Shown here: piece by piece, positions 35,104 through 43,799 of the stretch
How the letters are laid out: every line of letters begins with the position of its first letter
Position numbering within the stretch: the stretch's first letter is position 1
NCBI GenBank assembly: GCA_937906775.1
Contig: CALCUD010000002.1
Location: 62,001 to 126,000 of the forward strand
Source of the DNA: an uncultured Clostridia bacterium
Lineage (GTDB): Bacteria; Bacillota; Clostridia; Christensenellales; Aristaeellaceae
Length of the DNA stretch: 64,000 bases
Direction: 5' to 3'
Made by a program: the position numbers and the translations under genes
The notes under the pieces: model-generated
The model's input: the letters and a program-made list of their open reading frames with translations, nothing else
The model's database searches: none
What the model was told of the DNA's origin: nothing

Positions 35104-35137
35104 TTGACAGCATAATACTATACGTGATATAGTATTA
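35104..35137 (+). promoter_or_regulatory. PadR-controlled promoter and operator
   Basis: TTGACA (35104-35109), 18-bp spacer, TATAGT (35128-35133). A perfect inverted repeat, TAATACTATA (35113-35122), CGTGA, TATAGTATTA (35128-35137), covers the spacer and the -10. PadR regulators bind such ATAC/GTAT-type palindromes, so the downstream padR probably represses itself here. Confidence 0.85.
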
Positions 35138-35155
35138 CGCGAAGGGAGGCATACC

Positions 35156-35482
35156 ATGGATCATCAGACGAAACGGGGCCTGCTGGATGTATGTGTTCTG
35201 GCGGCGATCCGGGAGGAGGATTCCTACGGATATCAGATCATCAAAGATATCCGGCCGTATGTTGAGATATCCGAATCCACGTTGTATCCGATCCTCCGAC
35301 GCCTGGAGGAGGCCGGCATGCTGACTGTCCGTTCCGCGGAGCATAACGGCAGACTCCGGAAATATTACAGGATCACGGAGAACGGAGAAAAGAAAATCGA
35401 ATCCTTCCTGAAGGAATGGGAGGAGATTCTGGCGATTTATCAGTTTATTACCGAAGGAGCAGCGAAGCATGACAAAGGTTGA
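35156..35482 (+). CDS. PadR family transcriptional regulator
   Basis: 108 residues, winged-helix PadR domain: 'RGLLDVCVLAAIREEDSYGYQIIKDI', 'SESTLYPILRRLEEAGML' and 'RKYYRITENG'. The short C-terminal helix fits the small PadR-s2 class. The start at 35156 has GGGAGG 10 nt upstream. The next gene overlaps by 14 nt. It should control its own operon through the palindrome over the promoter. Confidence 0.93.
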   Translation: MDHQTKRGLLDVCVLAAIREEDSYGYQIIKDIRPYVEISESTLYPILRRLEEAGMLTVRSAEHNGRLRKYYRITENGEKKIESFLKEWEEILAIYQFITEGAAKHDKG

Positions 35483-36071
35483 GTTTATGGTGGCGCTGGA
35501 AGGGGCGCTGGCAGGATTTCCCGCAAAAAACAGGGAGGAAACGCTTGCCTATTATTCCGAGATGCTGGCGGACAGGACGGATGAGGGTATGACGGAAGAG
35601 GAAGCCGTTCTGTCCATGGGGCCGGTGGAAGAGATCCGGGATCAGCTGCTGCGCGAACTGCCGGTCCGGAAACTGGTCCGGGAAAAAATCCCATCCCGGA
35701 AGTCCGCGGGCAAAGCAAAAACAATCCTGCTGATCCTGGGCTTCCCGCTGTGGTTTCCCCTGCTCTGCACGGCCGCGGCACTTATTCTCGCGCTGTACAT
35801 CACTTTCTGGGCGGTGCTTCTGGCACTGTGGGCGACGGATCTTGCGATCGCGGCAGGCGGGGTACTCTGTGCGATGAACGCGATCTGGCAGTTCAACGCG
35901 GCGGCGGTCTGGGTCGCGATCTTTATGCTGGGCGGCGCGTTGTTCCTGCTGGCGCTGTCGGTCGTTCTGTTTTTTGTATTCCGATGGCTGACAGGTAAAA
36001 TACTGCGGCTCGGAAAGAAGATCCTGCTGGCGGTGAAGAAGATGTTTGTGAAAGGTGGGAAAAACCCGTGA
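35469..36071 (+). CDS. HAAS/DUF1700 membrane protein
   Basis: 200 residues. The N-terminal cytosolic HAAS part ('FMVALEGALAGFPAKNREETLAYYSEMLADR', quoted in two blocks around residues 3-35, and 'EEEAVLSMGPVEEIRDQLL') is the domain that usually pairs with PadR. Three or four membrane helices follow between about residues 75 and 180. It overlaps both neighbours (14 nt with padR, 4 nt with the DUF4097 gene). Confidence 0.87.
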   Translation: MTKVEFMVALEGALAGFPAKNREETLAYYSEMLADRTDEGMTEEEAVLSMGPVEEIRDQLLRELPVRKLVREKIPSRKSAGKAKTILLILGFPLWFPLLCTAAALILALYITFWAVLLALWATDLAIAAGGVLCAMNAIWQFNAAAVWVAIFMLGGALFLLALSVVLFFVFRWLTGKILRLGKKILLAVKKMFVKGGKNP

Positions 36072-36913
36072 AAAAGATTTTGATGACGGTGTTTTCCGTG
36101 ATGCTGGCCGGGATCGCGCTCATGATTGCCGGAATCTGCGGCATAAAGGAAAACCCGGGAACGGCGGAACGGCTCCAGCCTGTGACCCACTATGAAACCG
36201 TAACGGAACCCTTTGACTCCGTCTGCGTGACCGTGACGACGGCGAATGTGACCGTGATCCGGGGGATGGAGGACGAGGCACGGATCCGGGGAAGATCCGC
36301 CGAAGCGGAACCGTTTGATATCCGCGTCGAGGACGGCACCCTGAAGATTACGCAGGCGGAACGGACGGATCAGAACTGGCTGAGGGACATCCTGCAGCTG
36401 GGATTTACGAGAAGCAAACAGGACCTGAAGATCTATCTGACCGGAAAAGTCTACGATTCCCTGGTGATCCGGGGAACGACGGGATCCGTCACCGTGCAGA
36501 ATGCGATCGAGACAGAAAAAGCGGAAGTGAAGATGACTACCGGGGACATCCGGTTCAGCGCGACGGCAGCGGAACTGAACGTTCAGACCACGACCGGGAG
36601 CATTGAGCTGACTGCGATGAAGCCCGATACCGTCACGGCATCCGCGACCACCGGCGATATCCGGCTGACCGGAGTGGAGGCGAAGGAGATCGCATGCAAT
36701 ACCACGACGGGGAGTATTCGCCTGATGAACTGCGACGCGGCGAAGATCCGGAGCGTTGCGACGACCGGGGATATCCGCGGCGTCCTGCTGTCGGGGAAGA
36801 ATTTCAAGGCTGTCTCGACCACCGGATCCGTCCGGTGTCCGGCGGATTCCGGGGAGGATGTCTGCACGGCCGCGACAACGACCGGAAGCATCGATTTTCA
36901 GGTTGTCAGGTGA
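36068..36913 (+). CDS. DUF4097 beta-solenoid envelope protein
   Basis: 281 residues. An N-terminal membrane segment (about residues 5-27) leads to an outside beta-rich domain. The last 150 residues carry eight TTG-centred repeats spaced about 16-20 residues apart. The first seven alternate TTGS and TTGD (for example TTGSV, TTGDI, TTGSI), and the eighth is TTGSI. This is the DUF4097 solenoid found with PadR-HAAS pairs and presumed to sense or protect the envelope. The start GTG overlaps the previous stop. Confidence 0.88.
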   Translation: MKKILMTVFSVMLAGIALMIAGICGIKENPGTAERLQPVTHYETVTEPFDSVCVTVTTANVTVIRGMEDEARIRGRSAEAEPFDIRVEDGTLKITQAERTDQNWLRDILQLGFTRSKQDLKIYLTGKVYDSLVIRGTTGSVTVQNAIETEKAEVKMTTGDIRFSATAAELNVQTTTGSIELTAMKPDTVTASATTGDIRLTGVEAKEIACNTTTGSIRLMNCDAAKIRSVATTGDIRGVLLSGKNFKAVSTTGSVRCPADSGEDVCTAATTTGSIDFQVVR

Positions 36914-36947
36914 TCCTGCGGCAGAGATCGGTACCTGACGCCATCAA

Positions 36948-36975
36948 AAAACAGGCTCCGCGCGGAGCCTGTTTT
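36948..36975. terminator. Bidirectional terminator
   Basis: A perfect 28-bp palindrome, AAAACAGGCTCCGC and its complement, flanked by A and T runs, between convergent units. Confidence 0.88.
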
Positions 36976-36985
36976 TACTTTGCAA

Positions 36986-37864
36986 TCAAATCTGATCGGA
37001 ATCGAACAGGGAAATCTGGCGCTGCTTTTCCGGAAATTCGTGCAGATACGCGAAACACTGCTCCGTGTCGCAGATGATTCCGCGGCTGCTGCAGAAATCC
37101 TTCAGAAGAGCGTTCAGCGCCTTCTCATTCGGGGAAGGAAGCTCATAAGCGTTACCGTAGGTTTCGGCATAACGGCGTTTCAGTCCCGGAAAATGACGGT
37201 CCAGAGCCCGGTAGAAATATTCTCTGTCGCCGTCGCGAAGCGTGAGTCCGAAGCCGAAGGTGATGACGCCGTGAACTCCGCTGTCCGCGCACATCTCCAG
37301 CAATTCGCTGAGATTGTCCTCCGTATCGTTGATAAACGGGAGAAGCGGCGTCAGCCATACGACGGTGGGGATCCCGCGGTCATGGAATATTTTCAGCGCT
37401 TCGACCCGTTCCCGGGTGGTGGAAACACGGGGTTCAATGATCCGGCACAGATCCTCGTCCGCTGTGGTCAGTGTGAACTGAATGACCGCCTTGGCTTTCC
37501 GGTTGATGGCGTCGATCAGATCAAGATCCCGCAGGATCCTGGCGGACTTGGTCTGGATCGCGACGCCGAATCCATGGCGCTCGATCACCTCCAGGCAGTC
37601 CCGCGTCAGATGCAGCGATTCCTCCAGATGCAGATAGGGATCGCACATCGCGCCGGTGCCGATCATACACTTCTCTTTTTTGGAACGCAACGCTTTCTCC
37701 AGCAGTTCCGGCGCGTTTCGTTTGACTTCGATGTCTTCAAAGGCGTGGGTAAAGTGATAGCAGGTACTCCGGCTGTCGCAATAGATACAGCCGTGACTGC
37801 AGCCCCGGTAAACGTTTATGCCGTTCCGGGCGGAAAGGATGCCTTTTGCGTCTGAGAAATGCAT
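36986..37864 (-). CDS. Radical SAM protein, spore photoproduct lyase-like
   Basis: 292 residues. The cluster motif is CSHGCIYC (Cys-x3-Cys-x2-Cys) near residue 20, and 'GTGAMCDPYLHLEE' and 'AIQTKSARILRD' fit the Rv2578c/SplB-like radical SAM group. The C-terminus is short and lacks the UV-lesion Cys region expected of true SplB, so the substrate is unclear. It is the last gene of a three-gene minus-strand operon, 11 bp after the Nudix-GNAT gene. Confidence 0.8.
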   Translation of the reverse strand: MHFSDAKGILSARNGINVYRGCSHGCIYCDSRSTCYHFTHAFEDIEVKRNAPELLEKALRSKKEKCMIGTGAMCDPYLHLEESLHLTRDCLEVIERHGFGVAIQTKSARILRDLDLIDAINRKAKAVIQFTLTTADEDLCRIIEPRVSTTRERVEALKIFHDRGIPTVVWLTPLLPFINDTEDNLSELLEMCADSGVHGVITFGFGLTLRDGDREYFYRALDRHFPGLKRRYAETYGNAYELPSPNEKALNALLKDFCSSRGIICDTEQCFAYLHEFPEKQRQISLFDSDQI

Positions 37865-37875
37865 GTTCCCTCCGG

Positions 37876-38769
37876 TTACAGCTGTTTTTCATAGCACAGG
37901 AAATGCTGCCCGTACATTTCACATTCGCCGGCAACCCTGCAGCTGAAGGGCGCGTAGGAACGGATCGCTTTTTCATTGCTGCGGTTGACCAGAAAATGAA
38001 CACTCCGGAAACCGCTGCGGCGAAGATGATCCATCATAAAAGAAACCATGATCCTTGCGATACCGTGATCCTGCATATCGGGAAGAACCGCCAGCCGGGC
38101 GAATTCCGCGGAAGGCTGCAGCGCGGGATCCCAGCAGGGAAGGATGTCGACATCCGGATCGTCTTCATGAGATATGGCCGCGATCAGCCGTCCGTTCCGT
38201 TCTCTGAGAATGAAAAGCCGCCTGTCTGCGATGTCATCCGCGATGTTCTCCGGAGCCGGATAGGCGTCGGTCCAGGGGCAGAAATCCCGTCCGAGTTCAG
38301 AACGGTAAAGGCGCATGATCTCTTCGCTGTCTCCGGCTGTCGCGGGACGGATCCGGTCCGTCATCATCAGCCAGTTGTTTGCCCGTGTCAGGATCCGGCG
38401 GGAATTTTCAAATTCCAGAAGATGATAAGCCTCGTTGAAGGTGCAGACCTGAAGATCCAGCACATCCGTTTCCTGAATCCGCGGAGTCTGCCCCGCGTAT
38501 TCTGCGAGAAAGTAAACCAGCTGTTTCAGTACGCCGGGCTTTTCCCGCATGGTATGCCTGTCGGTGAGCCGGAAACCGTCGATAAAGGAGACCCGGAGTC
38601 CCGTTTCTTCCCGGATCTCCCGGATCGCGGTTTCATGATCGGTTTCGGCGCCTTCTGTATGCCCTTTCGGGAAACTGTGGAATCCGCTTTTTTCCCGGAC
38701 GATCACATAACGGAAATCCTTCCCGGCACGGGTGAACACAATCGCGCCGCACGATTTTTCAATATTCAT
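37876..38769 (-). CDS. Nudix hydrolase fused to GNAT acetyltransferase
   Basis: About 297 residues. The Nudix domain (about 1-140) has the full box: 'GHTEGAETDHETAIREIREE' then TGL. The GNAT domain (about 150-297) includes 'LAVLPDMQDHGIARIMVSF' and a C-terminal beta strand pair. The Nudix part is of the Ap4A-hydrolase type by the 'SFPKGH' start. ATG 38769 was chosen because it overlaps the stop of the upstream GNAT gene (ATGA) and has GGAG 9 nt before it. The fusion suggests an action on acetylatable nucleotides or amines, which is only inference. Confidence 0.83.
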   Translation of the reverse strand: MNIEKSCGAIVFTRAGKDFRYVIVREKSGFHSFPKGHTEGAETDHETAIREIREETGLRVSFIDGFRLTDRHTMREKPGVLKQLVYFLAEYAGQTPRIQETDVLDLQVCTFNEAYHLLEFENSRRILTRANNWLMMTDRIRPATAGDSEEIMRLYRSELGRDFCPWTDAYPAPENIADDIADRRLFILRERNGRLIAAISHEDDPDVDILPCWDPALQPSAEFARLAVLPDMQDHGIARIMVSFMMDHLRRSGFRSVHFLVNRSNEKAIRSYAPFSCRVAGECEMYGQHFLCYEKQL

Positions 38770-39263
38770 GAGCGCTGCTCCTTTCCGTTCAGGATCTCTT
38801 CCATGGTGTACTGCTGGACAGACATGCCGATGTGAGTATAGAACCGGACGGCTTCCTGATTGCATTCCCAGGCGTGAAGCGTGATGTTGTAATATCCGTT
38901 CTCTGCGGCGTATTTTTTCGCACAGTCATACAGAGATCTTCCGATGTGCTGCCCGCGGACGCTTTCATCCACGCAAAGATCGTCGATATACAGCGTTTTG
39001 CAGGCCCATACGGAAGGCCCTTCAGGACGGATGACCGTCTGGCAGAAGCAATGTCCGAGAATGCGGCCGTCCTCATCCTCGCAGATAAACACCGGGTTGG
39101 ATTCATTGGCCAGAATGACCTTCAGTTCGCTGTCGGTATACTTCCGGCCGATCTCTTTGAAAAGATCCGGCCGCCCCCGATGATGGACGAGCAAAACCTG
39201 CCCAAGAAGCCGGTTGATCCCGGGAATATCTTTTTCTTCCGCACGTCGGATGAGCGTTTTCAA
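38766..39263 (-). CDS. GNAT family N-acetyltransferase
   Basis: About 165 residues. 'IDDLCVDESVRGQHIGRSLYD' is the acetyl-CoA pyrophosphate loop (motif A), and 'ITLHAWECNQEAVRFYTHIGM' motif B. The start is probably TTG 39263, with AGGAAG 7-12 nt upstream. It heads the Nudix-GNAT/radical SAM operon and overlaps the next gene by 4 nt. The substrate is unknown. Confidence 0.85.
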   Translation of the reverse strand: MKTLIRRAEEKDIPGINRLLGQVLLVHHRGRPDLFKEIGRKYTDSELKVILANESNPVFICEDEDGRILGHCFCQTVIRPEGPSVWACKTLYIDDLCVDESVRGQHIGRSLYDCAKKYAAENGYYNITLHAWECNQEAVRFYTHIGMSVQQYTMEEILNGKEQRS

Positions 39264-39440
39264 TGTTTCTTCCTGCCTTTCGGTTCCGGATAAAACATTA
39301 TAGCAAAATGGGAAAGAAAAAGGCAATGCTGCGATCCGGCACTCCGGGCTTTATGATGTTTTTTCGGAACATATACAAAAAAATGCATATGCAAAATACC
39401 GGAGCTGAAGGGCCGGGAATAGTAAAAAACGTTTTCGGTG

Positions 39441-39469
39441 TTGATTGTTTTTCCTGAATATGATATGAT
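39441..39469 (+). promoter_or_regulatory. Promoter of the LacI-GGDEF gene
   Basis: TTGATT (39441-39446), 17-bp spacer, TATGAT (39464-39469), about 40-50 bp before the start. Confidence 0.7.
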
Positions 39470-39510
39470 AACTGCAGGATCTGAGAAAACATGGACATCG
39501 ATAATCGGAG

Positions 39511-41433
39511 ATGAGGTTTTTCGTGCGCATAGCGGTTCTTATCGGCGAAATGGGCTTTGACAGTCAGCGGCGCATCATGACCGGTATCCTTGACCGGGCA
39601 CGCGTCCATAAGGATCAGATTTATCTGTTCGCGGGCGACGCAGAAGATTATGTGACCCATTATAAATATGAATCGGGAGAATTCAATATTTACAATCTTC
39701 CGGATTTCTCCTGCTTTGACGGTGTCATTTTTGCGCCGGATACGATCCATAATTACGACACGGTGGACGCGGTGACTGCCCGGATCCGTGATGCCGGAGT
39801 CCCGTGCGTATCGTTGAATTACTATATTGAAGGTTTCATGTATGTCAAAATGGTAAACGACAACGCCATGCGTGATATCGTTGAACATCTGGTCCTGCGC
39901 CACGGCGTCCGGAACATTTTCCATATTGCCGGCCCGGAAGGCAATAATGACGCGGATGAACGGCTCCAGACGGTCATGGAGGTCTGCTCGCATTTTTCAA
40001 TCCCGTTTGATGAAAGCTGCCATGAGCACGGGAATTATTCCAATCGGAGCGGGTACGATATCATGGACCGCTTTCTTGCCGAGGGGCGTGAACTGCCTGA
40101 TGCTGTTGTTGCTGCCAACGATCTGATGGCGTTCGGAGCGACAACACGTCTGAGAGAAGCCGGATACCGGATCCCGGACGATGTGATCGTAACGGGATAC
40201 GACAATTCCGGATACGCGGAGATTCACCGCCCGGGGCTGACAACCGTCCGGCGGGGCGAAACCGATTGCGGAAGCATGGCGTACGATCTTCTGGAGTCCT
40301 ATATTCAGACCGGAATCCGTCAGGACAGCACTGTAATCATGGGGACTGCGGTTTTCAGCGGATCCTGCGGGTGCGAAGATCTCAGCCATCCGGACCTGGA
40401 TGCGCTCAGCAATCAGTATATTGACAGTGGCCTCAGCCAAAGCAACAGACTTCATTTTCTGAAGCTGATGATGGCGGAAGCGACGGGATTGCGGGATTAT
40501 GATGACTTTCAGAGCAGCGTGAGGATGTTTATTCCGCTGATCCGCCCGAAGGAAGCTTACATCTGTATCAAGGGGGATCGGGATGAATACGCTCTGGAGC
40601 TGAACCATATCGCGGAAAATATCGCGCACGGTCATAAAATATCCGACTATATGAGCAATACCACTGTTGCTGTTGCGTGGAAGGACGGGGAATTCCTTCC
40701 GGAGAAACGGATTCCCACCTCGGAGCTGATCCCCGAAGCTTATATCAACCGGGATCAGTATAACTTCTTTATGTTCCTGCCGCTTCATCATCAGGAACAT
40801 TGTTTCGGATACGCGGTTTTGGCCAATGATGAAGAATTTATGCTGAACGATCCGTTCACATTCCTTTTCGCCCTGACGATTTCCAGCGCGATGGAAACGG
40901 TATTCCGGCAGGATTCCATGCGGGCTATTCTGACAAAACTGGATAAACTCAGCACAACAGACGAACTGACAGGCGTCATGAACCGCGCCGGAGCCAGGAC
41001 CCGCTGGCCTGCATTGCGGGAAAAAGCCTGCAGTCAGGGACTCAAAACCGGCGTGCTTTTCGCTGACCTTGACAATCTGAAAAAGGTCAACGATCACTAC
41101 GGACATGAGGAAGGGGACCGCTATATTGTTACGATCGCAGAAGCGATGAAACGTCTGCCGCTCAAAGACGGGTTTGTTTTCCGCTATGGCGGGGATGAAT
41201 TCGTTGCCGTTTGTATGGTGAGGCAGGCGGCTGATATGAACGGCTTTGTGGACCGGATCCATCTTGCGATCGAGGCCTATAACAGAGCTGTTCCCGCGCA
41301 TTATCAGCGTCATGTCAGTATCGGGGTAACCGTGTCCGACCAGGCGGATCTGGAGGATATAATCCGGGAAGCTGACGAACGGATGTATGTGGATAAAATG
41401 AAAAACAAGGCAGAAGCAGGGAAACACAGATAG
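39511..41433 (+). CDS. Cytosolic LacI-type sensor fused to diguanylate cyclase
   Basis: 640 residues. The first 285 residues match the effector-binding part of LacI/GalR regulators ('DAVVAANDLMAFGATTRLRE', 'DDVIVTGYDNSG', then 'FSGSCGCEDL'), but no helix-turn-helix precedes them and no signal peptide is present. A GAF-like middle region spans about 300-470. The GGDEF domain (about 475-635) has 'TTDELTGVMNRAGARTRW', 'FADLDNLKKVNDHYGHEEGD' and a canonical RYGGDEF; the RxxD inhibitory site is absent. It should make cyclic di-GMP in response to a small ligand, perhaps a sugar. The start may be GTG 39523, which has a better ribosome site than ATG 39511. Confidence 0.85.
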   Translation: MRFFVRIAVLIGEMGFDSQRRIMTGILDRARVHKDQIYLFAGDAEDYVTHYKYESGEFNIYNLPDFSCFDGVIFAPDTIHNYDTVDAVTARIRDAGVPCVSLNYYIEGFMYVKMVNDNAMRDIVEHLVLRHGVRNIFHIAGPEGNNDADERLQTVMEVCSHFSIPFDESCHEHGNYSNRSGYDIMDRFLAEGRELPDAVVAANDLMAFGATTRLREAGYRIPDDVIVTGYDNSGYAEIHRPGLTTVRRGETDCGSMAYDLLESYIQTGIRQDSTVIMGTAVFSGSCGCEDLSHPDLDALSNQYIDSGLSQSNRLHFLKLMMAEATGLRDYDDFQSSVRMFIPLIRPKEAYICIKGDRDEYALELNHIAENIAHGHKISDYMSNTTVAVAWKDGEFLPEKRIPTSELIPEAYINRDQYNFFMFLPLHHQEHCFGYAVLANDEEFMLNDPFTFLFALTISSAMETVFRQDSMRAILTKLDKLSTTDELTGVMNRAGARTRWPALREKACSQGLKTGVLFADLDNLKKVNDHYGHEEGDRYIVTIAEAMKRLPLKDGFVFRYGGDEFVAVCMVRQAADMNGFVDRIHLAIEAYNRAVPAHYQRHVSIGVTVSDQADLEDIIREADERMYVDKMKNKAEAGKHR

Positions 41434-41476
41434 AACAAACCGCTCTCCGGGAAAGCTCCTGATTTGCCGATAAACC

Positions 41477-41527
41477 AACGACCGGTTTTGCGATTCCGCT
41501 TCAGGCGGCCAAAGCCGGTCGTTTTTT
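41477..41527. terminator. Terminator between GGDEF and mutS2 genes
   Basis: AACGACCGG and CCGGTCGTT arms around a structured 27-nt loop, followed by TTTTTT on the plus strand; on the minus strand it lies 45 bp after the mutS2 stop. Confidence 0.7.
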
Positions 41528-41572
41528 ATGCGCAGTTATTGATCGGAAATGTTCAGGCGGCGCTTTGTAAAG

Positions 41573-43480
41573 TCAGGATCCGGAAATTCCTTCACTGTGG
41601 ACGATCATCGCGTCCGGATCAAACTTTCGGGACATCGTGTGCGCGGCTTTCCGGTTTTCCACGGAATCAAAAATGACGGAAAAATCGTAACCATCCGGAT
41701 AAAGTTCCGCCGCGGGAACAAGCAGCTTCAGCCGTGTGTGGCGAACGGTCAGCTTGCGGCCCTGAAGATGGATGACGACATTTCCTTCATCATCGGCGGG
41801 GCGATATACAATCGCGTTTTTCTTTTCCGGCAGGAGCAGAACGGAATCCCCCGTACAGAAATGTTCGAAAGCTCCTTCCTGCTTCGCGGGAAGCCGCTGC
41901 AGACGGCTGGCGGGAATCCGCATCGGATGTCCGTGCTGATCCGGCACGGAGGACGGACCGCAATCAGCGACCTGACGTGCGCGGGACAGAAGTCCCGGGT
42001 CCATACCGAGCCGCCGGGCGATTTCAATCGCGCAGCTTTCGCCGCTTTTTCCCAACTCCAGACGGTAAAGGGGCTTCAGCGTTCCGCGGTCAAACCCCAT
42101 ACGGGCGGAGACGACATCATCTGTCCGGGAGGCCCACTGCTTGATCTGGGGATCATGGGTCGTGACCAGAAAGAAGCACTTGCGGCGGAGCAGCTCCTCC
42201 AGAATCGCGGCTGCAAGCCCGGAACCCTCCGCGGGGTCGGTGCCGCTGCCAAGCTCATCCAGCAGGACAAGACTGTCCCTGCTGCATTCTGACAGGATCC
42301 GGATCACGTTGGTCATATGGCCGGAGAAGGTTGACAGATTCTGGCTGATGCTCTGACTGTCGCCGATATCGCACAGCACCCGGTCCATCATCCCGATGAC
42401 GGTTCCTTCTCCGCAGGGAATGTGCAGGCCGCTCTGTGCCATCAGCGTCAGGAGCCCGACTGTTTTGAGACAGACTGTTTTCCCGCCTGTATTCGGACCG
42501 GTGACCGCGATGCCGGCGTCCGGAAGAGAAAGCTCCAGATCCAGCGGTACGCAGACATCCCTGTCCAGAAGGGGATGGCAGGCTTCCTTCAGCACGATGT
42601 GCCTTTCCGCGGTGATTTCCGCCGGGCGGGCGTCCATGGTCAGGCTCAGCTTCGCACGGGAGAAGAGTACATCGAGATCCGTCATGACGCGGATCGCGTC
42701 CCGAATCGGGATTTCTTCCTCAGCGACCCGGCCGCTGAGCTCCCAGAGGATCCGGCGTTCCTCCTCCTCAATCCCGACGGCGATTTCGTCCAGATCCTCC
42801 CGAAGGGACCGGATCGCATTCGGCTCCATGAAGACCGTGTTTCCCTTGGAGGATACATCGACGGCACGGCCCGGAAATGCGGACTGGAACTTCTTCTGAA
42901 CCGGGAGAACAAAGGCACCGCCGCGCTGGGTGATATAGGCGTCGGCCAATTCCTTTTTGTGATGCAGCAGGATCTGATTCAGCTTTTCGCGGATCTGCTG
43001 TTCGGCGTTTTCTTTCCGGCGCCGAAGATCGCGGAGCGCGGAGGAAGCTTCGTCCAGCACCGCGTCCTCCCGGACGGAGCATTCGATTTCCTCCTGCAGA
43101 AAGGTCAGGTCCGGCAGTTCCGACGCCCAGGAGGCGATCCCGGCGCTCAGAGATGCGGCGGATCGGAGATAATGGGACAGACGCCGCACAGTCGTACAGA
43201 AACGGGCGACAGAGGACAGCTGCTCCGGCAGGAGCATGGCGCCTTTCGCGGATTCCATTACAGCGCGTTCGGGGATTTCCGTCTCTGCAAGCGGGGGTGT
43301 TCCGGCGCCTTCGATGACCCGGCGGGCTGCGGTGGTTTCCTCCATCCGGGCGCGACAAAGCCCTTCCGAACGGAGCGGCTCTGTTCCGGCCAGCTTTTCG
43401 CGCGCAACGAAAGAAACGGCATGTGCTTTCAACTGTTCAATGATTTGATCGAAACCGAGAGAGATCATATCCTGCGTCAT
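41573..43480 (-). CDS. mutS2: MutS2-like ATPase without Smr domain
   Basis: About 635 residues, against roughly 780 for typical MutS2. The lever/clamp region has heptad-rich helices (about residues 120-260). The ATPase is intact: TGPNTGGKTVCLKT, 'GDSQSISQNLSTFSGHM', DELGSGTDPAEGSG and TTHD. A KOW-like segment (GDSVLLLPEKKNAIVY) follows, but the protein ends about 45 residues later with no Smr nuclease domain. In MutS2 the ATPase dimer binds branched DNA or collided ribosomes, and Smr does the cutting. ATG 43480 has GGAAGG 6 nt upstream. Little room (about 45 bp to the terminator) is left for a lost tail, so this looks like the natural form. Confidence 0.87.
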   Translation of the reverse strand: MTQDMISLGFDQIIEQLKAHAVSFVAREKLAGTEPLRSEGLCRARMEETTAARRVIEGAGTPPLAETEIPERAVMESAKGAMLLPEQLSSVARFCTTVRRLSHYLRSAASLSAGIASWASELPDLTFLQEEIECSVREDAVLDEASSALRDLRRRKENAEQQIREKLNQILLHHKKELADAYITQRGGAFVLPVQKKFQSAFPGRAVDVSSKGNTVFMEPNAIRSLREDLDEIAVGIEEEERRILWELSGRVAEEEIPIRDAIRVMTDLDVLFSRAKLSLTMDARPAEITAERHIVLKEACHPLLDRDVCVPLDLELSLPDAGIAVTGPNTGGKTVCLKTVGLLTLMAQSGLHIPCGEGTVIGMMDRVLCDIGDSQSISQNLSTFSGHMTNVIRILSECSRDSLVLLDELGSGTDPAEGSGLAAAILEELLRRKCFFLVTTHDPQIKQWASRTDDVVSARMGFDRGTLKPLYRLELGKSGESCAIEIARRLGMDPGLLSRARQVADCGPSSVPDQHGHPMRIPASRLQRLPAKQEGAFEHFCTGDSVLLLPEKKNAIVYRPADDEGNVVIHLQGRKLTVRHTRLKLLVPAAELYPDGYDFSVIFDSVENRKAAHTMSRKFDPDAMIVHSEGISGS

Positions 43481-43669
43481 GTTTGAACCTTCCATCCATT
43501 TCATAGAATATGACATGAATGAAGATCGGGAAACAGAAAAAACGGCATCAGCAAACAAGCGGCCATGTCAGCTCCGCTCATTCAGTCAGCCGTGTTTCCC
43601 GTTACCGAACCGATTCCAAACACACCTCCGCAGGGTTGCCTGCTTTTATGCAGGATCGCTGTAAGTGAT

Positions 43670-43698
43670 ATTATAGGGCGGGGAGGGCAGAGAGTCAA
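43670..43698 (-). promoter_or_regulatory. Promoter of mutS2
   Basis: Minus strand TTGACT (43698-43693), 17-bp spacer, TATAAT (43675-43670). This implies a leader of about 185 nt before ATG 43480, which contains several G+C hairpins and a GCCGTTTTTT stretch (near 43545-43535). Nothing else is recognised in this gene-free 320-bp stretch, and no T-box or known riboswitch motif. Confidence 0.75.
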
Positions 43699-43742
43699 TA
43701 CCCCGCCCTCTTCATCATTCGCGTGCAGTCGCCGGCAATTTG

Positions 43743-43751
43743 TGATATACT
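43743..43751 (+). promoter_or_regulatory. Extended -10 promoter of the GH51 gene
   Basis: TGATATACT, about 49 bp before ATG 43800. A GGGCGGGG/CCCCGCCC inverted repeat (43676-43708) lies upstream and overlaps the mutS2 promoter. Confidence 0.5.
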
Positions 43752-43799
43752 GCGGTCAAAGAACAATCTAATTTTGATATACGATTCAGGAGGATTGCC

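Noticed and set aside
36986..37864. True spore photoproduct lyase
   Set aside because: The cluster motif fits, but the C-terminal catalytic Cys region of SplB is not visible and the operon context is metabolic.
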